A stretch of 64,000 nucleotides of DNA. It comes from Monocercomonoides exilis. Its lineage: Eukaryota > Preaxostyla > Oxymonadida > Polymastigidae. Both the position numbers and the translations under genes were made by a program. The notes under the pieces were generated by a model that saw only the letters and a program-made list of their open reading frames with translations, was not told the DNA's origin and ran no database searches. How positions within the stretch are numbered: position 1 is the first letter of the stretch; every line of letters begins with the position of its first letter. Where the stretch lies: assembly GCA_001643675.2 (NCBI GenBank), contig LSRY02000003.1:2268501-2332500 (forward strand). The letters run 5' to 3'. Of this stretch, positions 12,401 to 24,163 are shown piece after piece.

Positions 12401-13201
12401 ACATGCTAATAAAAGTGATGGCGAGGGTTATTCCACTTGCCCCATTCCTTCGTTTTCTGCTTCCTTTTCCTCCTCATTTTTATCAAACTTCTGCAACATC
12501 ATCGCAAGGATTCCACCTTTCAAATCACATCTCTGTTGTTTGTGATGCCTTTCATCTTCGTCCTCCTCACTCACTTCCATGGATATCAAAAATATTGTTA
12601 TTTTCTTCCCATCAAAATCCATCAGATTCAATGACGGGCCTTATCTCCTGTGACTATTCAGGAGCACAACACTTATTTTCAATCTGTCGCAACCAGTGGT
12701 CGAGTCTGTGCAGGAATGGAAGTGATGCTATTTTTAGCCAAGAAAAGCCGATCAGCAGGCGCACAACAAAAAACACAGAGAGAGATCGATTCTTTCTTTT
12801 TCATTTGGAGGTTGAAGGGTATGCAGAAGAAAAAGAAGAAGGAGGAGGAGAAGCTGTTCAGAACGAGTGATTTGACAGTGTCTTTCGAGAGATTTTGCAA
12901 CATCATGTGCATTCAACGAGTCGCGAAAAATAAAAAGAGAAGATGAACTGAATTTGAAGGAGAAGTGCATTCAAATGAGGATTTACGAAAGGGGGGCATG
13001 AATAGCATGCAGACAAATTGGAATGGAAAAATTGAAGAAATTATAATTTATGTGAAACTACAAGATATCGTCGAAGAAATACTCTTTTTGAAGAAAGGAA
13101 AAAGATAATACCTTCGCACTGAGGGCTGACTCGAAATTGAAGAAACAAAATTAGAGAAACTTATGAGGATATATTTTTTCTGCGTTGATGTTATTCTTTT
13201 T
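12401..13201 (-). repeat. shared 3' flank of copy C
   Basis: Minus-oriented version of the 3' flank found after copies B, H, I, J and L. The clearest match is plus-strand GATGCTATTTTTAGCCAAGA (near 12,725), where copy I's flank has GATTCTATTTTTAGCCGAGA (near 36,736), followed in both by AAAGCCGATCAG. Confidence 0.5.
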
Positions 13202-14557
13202 CTAAGCAAATAGTAGCATATATGCCATTTGAAAATGGGATGAAAGCTCATGAATTTGGCAATGATACGGAAAATATTCAAAAATTAAAAGAAATAATGA
13301 TAGAATATTAACTGTTTTATATGATGAAAATAGAAGGAACAATAAAGAAATCAGACAAATTTCATCATTTCCAGTGATTATGGTGTCAGCCACACTGAAG
13401 GTGAGTGTTAGAGTTGAAACAAATATTGAGGTGAGAAGGGAGAGGGAGGCATCGCTGAAGGGAGCAACGCACCCGAGAGCATACTCCACTGTGGCACATG
13501 GGCTTTGCTGTGTTTTGCCACAGGCATCGACATCAGTTCCACCATTTGCAACGATTTTGTTCTGGTTGATGATTGGAAGCCAGCCATTGTACACATCATT
13601 ATCAGCTTGTCCATTATTCCACACTCTTTTTGCTGGGGTTGTTGATCCGCATTGCTGGAATGGAGATTGGGTAATGCTGCTGCCATTGAAAAACACATCA
13701 TTCCCTCTGCCATTTGTTGCTGTATTTCCTTCGAAGAAGCAGAATGTGATGAATTTTACTCCACTCATCCAGGAATATGTGTCTCTGAAAAACATTGCAG
13801 CACCTCCCCATGAAGTTGAATTTGATGTCAATTTGTTGTTATTAAACTGACAATCATTAACCAAAAATTGACTCGGTTTGTTGCTTGGAGGCCAATTAAA
13901 TGTTAAAGAACCAGCAGCATCTCCACCAGAGTTTGAAATGCACTCGCATTTGGTGAACAGGAATTGACCGTTTGATGAAAAATCACCAATAAAAAAATAC
14001 CATCCAGTTCCATAAATGCTAGTTATTGAACAATTTTCAACTCTGTTGTCTGAAAATGAATAAACGGAAGATGATTGCCGACCATCAATGCAAATTGCTC
14101 CTCCATTTTGTGCTGAACAGTTTGTGAAATTGGATTTAGCAATATTCACATTTGATAAATATATGCTGTATAACGCTCCACCATTTGTTCCATTTGTGGA
14201 ACAATTGAAAAATGAGCACGAAGTGATTGTGAGATTTGCGTTTGTGCAGTTGACATAAAGTGCACCTCCCCAGGAACTTCCACCATTTGAATCATTCCAT
14301 TCGCACCATTCAAATTTATGGCTGTTCTCATCAAAATCATACAACCTTCCAGGCGTTTTTCTTTCAGTTTTAGTTCCAACATGAACCACAGCAACATTGG
14401 CTGAAGATCGAGTTTGATGGAGGAAAGAAGCGTTGAAGGCAGATAGTGAAGTGAATGGGCTATTGAAGTTGGGGATGATGGCACCATCGATAGGGTTGTG
14501 AGTGTGTTTGAAGATGGTTGAGTGGATGGAGAGAGATGAGTTGAAGGGTTTTGTTTG
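13202..14557 (-). pseudogene. beta-helix cassette, copy C (long 3' class, no ATG)
   Basis: 452 codons open between a TGA at 14,558-14,560 and a TAG. The leader reads SLSIHSTIFKHTHNPIDGAI, SAFNASFLHQTRSS; then FEWCEWND, WGGALYVNC, NANLTITSCSF, GGALYSIY, SNFTNCSAQNGGA, GTGWYF, CISNSGGDAAGSLTF, NDCQFNNNKLT, FITFCFFEGNTATNGRG, CGSTTPAKRVWN, VDACGKTQQSPCATVEYALG, ending shortly after TIITGND. The upstream TGA is at the same alignment position as in copies H and I, so the truncation is inherited. It follows copy D in tandem on the minus strand. Confidence 0.68.
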
Positions 14558-14619
14558 TCAGATGAATGCGGAAACAAAGTTGAAAAACCAGAAAAAATTG
14601 GAAAATCAAATATCTCGGT

Positions 14620-14810
14620 ATTTGTTTATTTATTTATCTTCATCATTCTCAGCTTCAATCAACTCATCAATTAATTCATTATCATCACCTTCTTCAAATT
14701 CTTCTTCAAATTCTTCTTCAAATTCTTCTTCAAATTCTTCTTCAAATTATTCTTCAAATTATTCTTCCGCTTCATCTATTTTGAATTTCTTCACATTTGA
14801 TATCTGCATC
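14620..14810 (-). repeat. acidic-coding 12-bp microsatellite upstream of copy C
   Basis: Minus strand reads FKIDEAEE, then repeats of TTTGAAGAAGAA (EEEF, about 14,697-14,770), then EEGDDNELIDELIEAENDEDK. Two repeat units carry TAA. The equivalent position upstream of copies H and I holds different acidic repeats (GAAGAC type). A short acidic protein or a non-coding recombination tract are both possible. Confidence 0.45.
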
Positions 14811-15258
14811 AGAGATCATGAACGAAATGAAGAAAAAGATGAACTTTTGCAACTGAAGGAAATATTCGGAAATAAGAAAGAGAGGAAGAAGAATGAAAGA
14901 AGATGAAAAAGATGAGAAAGAGAAAGAAAAAATAAGATCCTGTTTTTTGGATAATTGATAAATGGAAAAGAGATTGAGAGGGTTGAAGAGATTTTTGTGT
15001 TAAAGAGAGAAGATGTTTCGAAGAGGAGATTCGAGTTGAATGTTGAATTTGGAAGGAAAGTATTTGGATAAACGGATGGTAATTTTGAGAAGCGGTAAAA
15101 CAAACAGGGGCAAATGACGAGATTCAGGAAATAAACTATCAAATTTGAGAGAAAAGAAAGAATGCAAGGAGAGGAGAAAATAGAGAAAGCAAAAATAAGA
15201 GACGGAAGTTAGAAAGACATTTCATTGGAAAAATTAGAGAAGGAAAGATAAGCTACGG

Positions 15259-16203
15259 TCAGCCATTATATTCAGCATTATCAGCTGTTCCTTGATTCCA
15301 CACTCTTTTTGATGCTGTTGTTGAGCCACATTGCTGGAATGGAGATTGGATGATGCTGCTGCCATTGAAAAACACATCGTTTCCTCTTCCATTTGTGGCA
15401 GTGTTGCCATCGAAGAAACAAAATGTGATGAATTTTATTTCATTCATCCAAGTGAAGGTTGCATCCAAATAGATGGCAGCGCCTCCTCGTGTTGATGAAG
15501 TTGATGTCAATTCATTATTTACAAATTGGCAGTCATTTACCAAAAATTGACTCGGTTTGTTTTGTGGAGGCCAATTAAATGTTAGAGAGCCAGCAGCATC
15601 ACCACCTGAGTTTGAAATGCACTTGCATTTAGAAAACAGGAATTGGCAAGTCGAAGTCATATTATTGAGCCAGAAATACCAACCAGTTCCACACCAGTAT
15701 GTTATCTTACAACTTTCCACTCTATTTTCTGAGAACGTCCAAACAGAATTCGTTTGAGGATACCTGATGCAATTTGCTCCTCCATGGCCAGCCGAGCATC
15801 CCGTGAAATTTGATTTTGCCATATTTATTTTCAACAAGTAATGACAGTATAATGCCCCTCCACCACTATCACTTCCTGGACAATTGCAATTGAAAAACGA
15901 ACAAGAAGTGATTTCGAGATTGGCATTTGTGCACTCAACATGAAGTGCACCTCCATTATCATTCCCACTATTTGAATTTTCCCATTCGCACCACTCAAAT
16001 TTATGGCTGTTCTCATCAAATGAAGTCAATCTTCCAGGTTTCGCTCTTTGAGTTTCATTTCCAATGTGTTCAACAGGGGCATTTGATGAAGATCGTGTTT
16101 GGTGAAGGAAAGATGTGTTGAAGGCAGAGAGAGAAGTAGATGTGCTGTTGAGGTTGGGGAGGATGGCGCCATCAATTGGGTTTTTGGTGAGCAAAAGAAT
16201 AAA
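15259..16203 (-). pseudogene. beta-helix cassette, copy D (short 3' class, left palindrome arm)
   Basis: 315 codons open after a TGA. There is no ATG upstream of NPIDGAILPNLNSTSTSLSAFN. Then VEHIGNETQRAKPGRL, FEWCEWEN, GGALHVEC, NANLEITSCSF, SNFTGCSAGHGGA, VWTFSENRVESC, GTGWYF, GGDAAGSLTFNWPPQNKP, NDCQF, FITFCFFDGNTATNGRG, NDVFF, CGSTTASKRVWN, ending at DNAEYNG where longer copies continue into WLP...QNKIV. A 31-codon ATG frame with a signal-peptide look (MKIFFFFSCCIAHS) lies about 90 bp upstream at 16,293-16,388 but ends in a stop. Confidence 0.68.
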
Positions 16204-17255
16204 TCAATAGAAATAGAATAGAATTATATTTGTAAAGTGTGCATTCACGATGATGATTATGAAACGGATGATAGATTGATCATTATTGGAATCTAAATTT
16301 TATAATTGCTTTTTTTCTGGGTTTTCTTTGGAATATTATTTTTGAACGAGTGAGCGATGCAGCAGGAGAAGAAGAAAAAGATTTTCATTAGAGCATGAAT
16401 TATTTTGTTGAAAGAATGAGTGTTGTTTGAAATTGGTATAACGCGTTGACTGAGATTATGATATTTGTTGTGAGCATTTTCATTCTGTTTGCCTTCTGAA
16501 CGATTGTGCTTTCTGTGGTAAAGTCGAAAAAAGATTGATAAAAAAATATCTGTTCTTTGTTTTTCTTTTTCTTTGTATTTGTTGCACAATAAAATAATTT
16601 GAAATGAGAATTTTTGTGCATGAAATGGTGAGCTTGTGGTTTGCCATTGTCGAATTTTGAAAGTGTTGTTAATTGTTGTTGTTGTCGAAACGGAGTTATT
16701 TGTTTGTTCAGATTTTTTCAAAAATGTTATTTTTCTTGGAGCGTGAATAATTGTGGATATCTTTGTGAATATTCAATCCTCACAACAATTATTGATATTT
16801 GTTTTCCATTAATAATAATTCATATGTTGTTTCACAAAAAAACACATCAAAAAATTCTTGCAAAGTGATTGATTTACATGAAAAAAATTTTTTTTGAAAA
16901 AAATGATTATTGGCAAACCCATTTTGCCATTGGTGATTGTGATTTCACTTCTTCTTCAATATTCATATTAAAGACAGTAAAATACTTCTTTACATTGAAA
17001 AATATTTTCCAACAACAAAAAACACCACAACAAACTGAAATATTGATTGTTTATGAATTCGTTTATTGAATGCGCTTTTTTTCAAATAACTATTTATTTT
17101 TTCTCATTTTTGAATTCTATTTTGTCTGTCAAACATTTCGGTTTGAAAATTCATTTTGAATATTTGAAAATGAACCCTTGAAGTTGATAACTTCTTTTCA
17201 ATAGACCATTTCCTTTCTTTCGTCTCAAACATTGGCTTTTTTTGCAATTACTATA

Positions 17256-17704
17256 CAGTCTAAACCGGATATAATCACTTCGAATATAATTATATTCGTA
17301 TATTGTCACATTTTTCGATGCACAGACATTTTTGGCCTATTTTTCATTCATTTTCCATCGCATGTAATCACTGGGCTGAAAATATATAATCACAATTTTT
17401 ATTATTGTGGGTGATTTTTTCATTGAAAAATCGATTTTTTGATCAATAATTTAAATTTTTCACTTTTTCAAAAATGTGCTCAAATACGTCTAAATTATGT
17501 GTATTTATGATCAAAAATGTTCAAGCAAGTGAAAAAAGTGTATTTGTGCAGAATTTCCAAAAATAAAAAAATCGACCCAAAATTAATTATTTATGAAATT
17601 AATTTATATTTTTTCTATGTAAAGCATCATCGTGTATAATCACAATCGGATATAGCCACAAAAAGTCGTGCAAAAACCGATGTGATTATATCCTGTTTAG
17701 ACTG
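17256..17704 (+). mobile_element. pogo/Tigger-like MITE, left arm copy
   Basis: 449 bp flanked by TA on both sides. The left end starts CAGTCTAAACCGGATATAAT and the right end is its inverted repeat with one mismatch in about 23 bp (C to A). Ends beginning CAGT with TA target sites are typical of the pogo/Tigger branch of Tc1/mariner. No transposase inside; the interior is AT-rich and carries further AATCACAATCGGATAT motifs. Non-autonomous element. Confidence 0.78.
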
Positions 17705-17948
17705 TATATCGGACATTTTATTATGGATTGATAAATAAATGAAACAAAAATTTGCAATAATCCACATCCCCCAAGAAATATGTTATTTCAAAAATAACAT
17801 CAAAAATTATTGAAATTAGAAAATTTATGATTCAAATTGGAATAATTATCTTTATCATCCGTTTATTATTCATAATTTATAAAAGAAATTATTCAAATTT
17901 GATAAACTAATCTTTCAAAATCATATGGATGATTATTTTTGAAATCAT

Positions 17949-18160
17949 ATATCTTCTGTTAAAATTGTAGGATCGAAAAAATTCTTATTTATTTGTTGGA
18001 AATGAACAACGAATAATAACAAAGTTAAACAAATACATCACTGTTTTTCTTTTAAATAAGACATCTAATTTTCAAGCAATAAAACACCCTTCAATATTTG
18101 AATGATTAATATTTAGCTAATAACGAATACACATTAAAAACTCAGACTACGAAAAAAGTT
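17949..18160. other. unique spacer at palindrome centre
   Basis: 212 bp that are not repeated between the arms. AT-rich, no gene. A spacer of this size would let the arms form a stem or recombine with each other. Confidence 0.75.
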
Positions 18161-18404
18161 ATGATTTCAAAAATAATCATCCATATGATTTTGAAAGATT
18201 AGTTTATCAAATTTGAATAATTTCTTTTATAAATTATGAATAATAAACGGATGATAAAGATAATTATTCCAATTTGAATCATAAATTTTCTAATTTCAAT
18301 AATTTTTGATGTTATTTTTGAAATAACATATTTCTTGGGGGATGTGGATTATTGCAAATTTTTGTTTCATTTATTTATCAATCCATAATAAAATGTCCGA
18401 TATA

Positions 18405-18853
18405 CAGTCTAAACAGGATATAATCACATCGGTTTTTGCACGACTTTTTGTGGCTATATCCGATTGTGATTATACACGATGATGCTTTACATAGAAAAAA
18501 TATAAATTAATTTCATAAATAATTAATTTTGGGTCGATTTTTTTATTTTTGGAAATTCTGCACAAATACACTTTTTTCACTTGCTTGAACATTTTTGATC
18601 ATAAATACACATAATTTAGACGTATTTGAGCACATTTTTGAAAAAGTGAAAAATTTAAATTATTGATCAAAAAATCGATTTTTCAATGAAAAAATCACCC
18701 ACAATAATAAAAATTGTGATTATATATTTTCAGCCCAGTGATTACATGCGATGGAAAATGAATGAAAAATAGGCCAAAAATGTCTGTGCATCGAAAAATG
18801 TGACAATATACGAATATAATTATATTCGAAGTGATTATATCCGGTTTAGACTG
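18405..18853 (-). mobile_element. pogo/Tigger-like MITE, right arm copy
   Basis: Exact mirror position of the left-arm element, with the same terminal inverted repeats and flanking TA. It was therefore present before the arms were duplicated, or both arms have since been homogenised. Confidence 0.78.
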
Positions 18854-19897
18854 TATAGTAATTGCAAAAAAAGCCAATGTTTGAGACGAAAGAAAGGAAA
18901 TGGTCTATTGAAAAGAAGTTATCAACTTCAAGGGTTCATTTTCAAATATTCAAAATGAATTTTCAAACCGAAATGTTTGACAGACAAAATAGAATTCAAA
19001 AATGAGAAAAAATAAATAGTTATTTGAAAAAAAGCGCATTCAATAAACGAATTCATAAACAATCAATATTTCAGTTTGTTGTGGTGTTTTTGTTGTTGGA
19101 AAATATTTTTCAATGTAAAGAAGTATTTTACTGTCTTTAATATGAATATTGAAGAAGAAGTGAAATCACAATCACCAATGGCAAAATGGGTTTGCCAATA
19201 ATCATTTTTTCAAAAAAATTTTTTCATGTAAATCAATCACTTTGCAAGAATTTTTGATGTGTTTTTTGTGAAACAACATATGAATTATTATTAATGGAAA
19301 ACAAATATCAATAATTGTTGTGAGGATTGAATATTCACAAAGATATCCACAATTATTCACGCTCCAAGAAAAATAACATTTTTGAAAAAATCTGAACAAA
19401 CAAATAACTCCGTTTCGACAACAACAACAATTAACAACACTTTCAAAATTCGACAATGGCAAACCACAAGCTCACCATTTCATGCACAAAAATTCTCATT
19501 TCAAATTATTTTATTGTGCAACAAATACAAAGAAAAAGAAAAACAAAGAACAGATATTTTTTATCAATCTTTTTCGACTTTACCACAGAAAGCACAATCG
19601 TTCAGAAGGCAAACAGAATGAAAATGCTCACAACAAATATCATAATCTCAGTCAACGCGTTATACCAATTTCAAACAACACTCATTCTTTCAACAAAATA
19701 ATTCATGCTCTAATGAAAATCTTTTTCTTCTTCTCCTGCTGCATCGCTCACTCGTTCAAAAATAATATTCCAAAGAAAACCCAGAAAAAAAGCAATTATA
19801 AAATTTAGATTCCAATAATGATCAATCTATCATCCGTTTCATAATCATCATCGTGAATGCACACTTTACAAATATAATTCTATTCTATTTCTATTGA

Positions 19898-20830
19898 TTT
19901 ATTCTTTTGCTCACCAAAAACCCAATTGATGGCGCCATCCTCCCCAACCTCAACAGCACATCTACTTCTCTCTCTGCCTTCAACACATCTTTCCTTCACC
20001 AAACACGATCTTCATCAAATGCCCCTGTTGAACACATTGGAAATGAAACTCAAAGAGCGAAACCTGGAAGATTGACTTCATTTGATGAGAACAGCCATAA
20101 ATTTGAGTGGTGCGAATGGGAAAATTCAAGCAGTGGAAGCAGTCGTGGAGGTGCACTTTATGTCAACTGCAGCAATGCAAATCTCACAATCACTTCTTGT
20201 TCATTCAGCAATTGTTCAACAAATGAATATGGCGGAGCGTTATTTTGCAAATATTTATTAAACGTCAACATCGCAAAATCCAATTTCACAAGTTGCTCAG
20301 CTGCACATGCCGGAGCTGCTTATGTTGGCTGGAACCAGCCCAGTTCTGTTTGGACAATTCAACAAAACAGAGTCGAAAGATGCTCGATTACAGACTGGCG
20401 GAGCATAGGCTGGGAAATCGTTCTCGATAACATGACATCAGACAGTCAATTCCTATTCAAAAATTGTGTTTGCGCTGCAAATACTGGCGGTGATGCGACT
20501 GGTGCAATCTCATTCAATTGGCTTCCACCTGAAAAGCCAAAACAGTGCTTGCTCCAAGAGTGCCAGTTCTTAAATAATAAACTGAATGCTTCATCGATTT
20601 ATGGTGGCGCTGGCATTCATTGCACCAGGACATATGATTGGATGAATGAAATTAGATTCATCACATTCTGCTTCTTCGATGGAAACACAGCTGCAAATGG
20701 AAGAGGGAATGATGTGTTCTTCAATGGCAGCAGCATCATCCAATCTCCATTTGAGAATTGTGGCTCAACAACAGCATCAAAAAGAGTGTGGAATCAAGGA
20801 ACAGCTGATAATGCTGAATATAATGGCTGA
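19898..20830 (+). pseudogene. beta-helix cassette, copy E (short 3' class, right palindrome arm)
   Basis: 311 codons open after a TGA, no ATG. The first about 65 codons match copy D, then the protein diverges: SSGSSRGGALYVNC, NEYGGALFCKYLL, SNFTSCSAAHAGA, VWTIQQNRVERC, SIGWEIVLDNM, CVCAANTGGDATGAISF, LPPEKPKQCLLQECQF, YGGAGIHC, FITFCFFDGNTAANGRG. It then rejoins copy D at SIIQSPF and CGSTTASKRVWNQGTADNAE. The LPPEKPKQCLLQECQF block is otherwise found only in copy J. The DNA flanks are nearly identical to those of copy D. Confidence 0.68.
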
Positions 20831-21379
20831 CCGTAGCTTATCTTTCCTTCTCTAATTTTTCCAATGAAAAGGCTTTTCCACTTCCTTCTCTCTTCCAAGT
20901 ATTTTTGCTTTCTCTATTTTCTCCTCTCCTTGCATTCTTTCTTTTCTCTCAAATTTGATAGTCTTTTTTCTGAATCTTGTCATTTGCCCCTGTTTGCTAT
21001 TTCGCTTCTCAAAATTACCCTCCGTTTATCCAAATTCTTTTCTTCCCAAATTCAACATTCAACTCGAATCTCCTCTTCGAAACATCTTCTCTCTTAAACC
21101 CAAAAATATCTTCAATCCTCTCATTCTCTTTTCCATCAAGCATGAATCCGAGATCAAGAATTTCTTTCTCTTTCTTTTTCTTATTTTTATTTGTTATTTT
21201 TTCCTTCATTAATATATTTCCTTGTTTCCTTTTCATTTCTCTCTTAATCTCTGATGCAGATATCAAATCATGAAGAAATTCAAAATAGATGAAGTATATG
21301 TTGAGGAAATTGTTGTGTTATATGTTGTTGATATATTTGAAGAAGAAGAAGAAGAAGAAGATTGTAATGATGATGAATG

Positions 21380-23000
21380 GATTGAATGAGACGATTAATT
21401 GTTGACAATTGAGAAGATGGGAGTCAATAAATATCAACGTAGAAATTCATTGAAATTCTCTTCTTCTGTTTCTTTTTCTTCTGCAGAGGAGAAACATCTG
21501 AATCCTTTTTCACTTTCAGCTCAATCTCTTTCTCTCTCTCCAACAAAAAATAGGAAAGATTGAGCAATTCCTTTTTCATTCCATGCCTTCTTCTTTCACT
21601 TCCCTTATTTCACAAAAAATCTTCTTTCCTCAAAAATAATTATTTGTCAAAGCCCAACGCCAGGCATCTTCGAAATATCTTGAATTTCATCTGTCCGTCT
21701 TTATTTTTCCTTTCCTGCTTTTCTTCTTTTCCTTCAAAGCCATCTAATTCCTCATTCTTTCAGCATCCAAAATAAAACAAAATTATAATCACTTCAAAAA
21801 AAATAACAATATCAAACCTTCTAAACATATTTTTAAGCCAATGCCTATATTTTATTCAGTTGGTATCTGTTTTCCTCCAATTCAATTTTATAATTCCTTC
21901 CGTTTTCGAGTATTTCATCATCTGATTCTCCTACCATCCTTTCCGTCAGTTGTTTCTCCATCAAATGCATCGATTTCTTGCTCTTCTGAAAAATGTGAAA
22001 TTCATGTATTCTGCTCAAATTCCACCCTCATCATTGAAAAATATCCTGTTTTTCGTCTGAAAATATCATCTCCAATTCCCTTCCCAATCCCTTCATCCTG
22101 GCAACTTTCCATATGAATTTGCTGGCTCAACTCGATGGTCACCCTGCACAACGAAATATCCCGCTTTCATTCATTTTCATTCATTTCCGCCTCCTGCCCT
22201 GAAAGAAACACAAAAACATTCAACAGATAAATATTCATATAAAGAAAAATAAATAAATACCAAACCGCTCTTCGACTGTATTTTGCCAGAATGCATATCT
22301 CGACAGCCATCATCATTCAAAAAGCAATCTCTTCATTTCAGTCTCAGTGTGATCAAAATGCAGCACTGAATGCATCTCTACAAAATACATCGTGTATCTC
22401 ACTGGAGGGTCTTCTCAGCCCGTACACATTGTGTTGCCTGTCAGGATGTGTTTTTTTTGTTTTTCTCATGATCCTCTCCTTTAATAATATTCTCAACCAC
22501 CCAAAAAAGTATTTGATGTTTATCTCATCAACACCAGGCACATGAGGGATATGGGGCAGAGAAGAGATGGAAGAGGATTATTTGTGGGAGAGGGTGGGAG
22601 TTGGGTGTTTTTTTGAATGTTAATATTTCAAGAGGGGCTTTTGAATGGAAGAAATTTGGAGACAAAAAGGTGGGGAAGAGCAGATGGAGATTTATAGAAG
22701 AAAATGTAGAAAACATATAGAGAAGTGACTGGGGATGATGAAAGAGGACTGATTGTTGATGGGAGAAATGGATTTTGAAGAGAAAGAAAAGAGGGCAAAG
22801 GCGGGAAAGAAGAAGGAAAATGAGAAATGCTCAAATGGAAGAGGGGTATTTTTTTATGAGAGGAGAAGATTTTATGGAAGAAAATGGGAAAGATGAAGAA
22901 AAGGAGGGGATTGATATTTTTCAGAGAATTTTGTGAGATGAATGGAAGAGGGGAATGGAAAGGAAAGGAAATTAAGAAATATTTTCATTTTTTGTTTCTC
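21380..23000 (+). repeat. long duplicated segment, partner of 47,000-48,680
   Basis: Starts around the shared stretch GAGTCAATAAATATCAACGT and runs through CACCAGGCACATGAGGGATA (near 22,535; partner near 48,173). It follows short-class copy E as the partner follows short-class copy K. Short frames such as 22,291-22,545 (84 aa, with a hydrophobic stretch) are not frame-conserved in the partner, so I do not call them genes. Confidence 0.6.
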
Positions 23001-23198
23001 AGTGAAGTGCAGAACAATTTCAAAAAGGCAGAAACGAACTGAGGATGTCATCTTTCATCAATTAATTTTCTTCGGCCTTCAACAAATATTTCGATAACGA
23101 TTGTTTGCTCTTTGTCAAATCAACTTATTGAATTCGATATTTGGCCCAATCAACGACTTCACCCAAATTAATCTCAACGTCTTCTTTAGGAATGTCAA

Positions 23199-23426
23199 TT
23201 GACTGATTGCGCATTTCCCTATTACCACATATATTCACATTTTTTCGACTTGAACTTCATCTTCGTGGTCATCGTGGAATCATCATCTTCTTCTCCATCT
23301 TCTTCTGATAATACTCCTTCATTCAATCGACCATTTTCCTCATTTCTCTATTTGCAAACACAAAATTCGCCTACTCACAATTCACCTGTTTATTCATCGA
23401 CAAGCACGCCTGTTATGAATCGCTAA
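23199..23426 (+). pseudogene. fragment of the Ser-rich convergent family
   Basis: Encodes SSSSPSSSDNTPSFNRPFSS, LQTQNSPTHNSPVYSSTSTP and VMNR then stop. It is the same unit found twice in 48,740-49,450. It lies convergent to copy F, as expected for this family. Short and stop-terminated, so a remnant. Confidence 0.45.
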
Positions 23427-24163
23427 CCAAAAACACACAAAATCTTCTTCAGTCAAATTTTGCTTCTTCTTCACTTTCTTCTTCTTTGACTTCATTCTTC
23501 CTCTTCTTCATCTCTTTCATCTCCTTCTTCTTCTTTGACTTCATTCTTCCTCATTGATTCGAACATTGAAACAGCATCTATCTTCATTTCAACAATTGTG
23601 ACCCTCCTTTTCTTCTTCAACGCCTTCTTCGATGAACGAATTAAAAATATTCCTATTTCTATTTCATTCAACTCCCGTTAAATCCAGGGCCGAGCATCAT
23701 CTTTCATTCTTTCTCAGAAAGATAAAAGGCATATTTGTTGTTTTACGGAATATCTTTAAAAATTATTTTACAAATGAAATGGTTCAATGTCAAATCAAGA
23801 ATAGCCGATCATCGGGCACACAATCCATGAAGGTTGCCTCTGCATAATTTATTTTGAGATTGAAAGAATTACAGGAAGAAGAAGGAACAAGATTGGAAAA
23901 GATTTCTTTGAACAAACAGTTGCAAGGATGGTTTTCGAGAGATTTCGCAAGGCCACATGCCTTCAAAAAGTCTCAGAAGATGAAACGATGAGGGAAACTT
24001 ATTTATTTGAAAAGGCATATTTAACAGAAAATTCAATGAAAGAAGAGAATAAATGCCCGACAAGCAATGTTGATTTCATCAAATGCACATGTGAGATGTT
24101 TTCTTCAATTTTGTGTGCCATCTCCCCAACTTTCTTCGACTTTGCCTTCATTTGCACATAAAT

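Larger units (their letters stand above)
14770..17948 (+). repeat. left arm of a 6.5-kb palindrome
   Basis: Inverted copy of 18,161-21,294. Paired coordinates sum to 36,109 next to the spacer (for example 17,256 with 18,853) and drift to 36,089 at the outer end of the coding cassettes and 36,064 at the outer boundary, so there are few indels. The inner part (about 16,000-17,948) looks almost identical in both arms and the outer flank is very similar. The middle of the cassette (about 15,300-16,000) is clearly more diverged. Confidence 0.85.
18161..21294 (-). repeat. right arm of the 6.5-kb palindrome
   Basis: Inverted partner of 14,770-17,948. It begins ATGATTTCAAAAATAATCAT, the reverse complement of the left arm's inner end. 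The outer end is at about 21,294 (TGAAGAAATTCAAAATAGAT), beyond which the two sides no longer match well. Confidence 0.85.

Noticed and set aside
11270-14810. TAA/TAG read as glutamine (known in some oxymonads), which would mend EKE-Q-RQM and the EEEF repeats
   Set aside because: TGA and frame changes still break the coiled-coil region, and the well-supported PDI-like, SOD-like and CCCH genes use only CAA/CAG for Gln and end sensibly at TGA, TAA and TAA. A genome-wide check of TAA/TAG at conserved Gln sites would settle it.
16400-19808. Lys/Asn-rich frames in both palindrome arms
   Set aside because: They differ between arms by frameshifts and start at TTG; no codon constraint visible.
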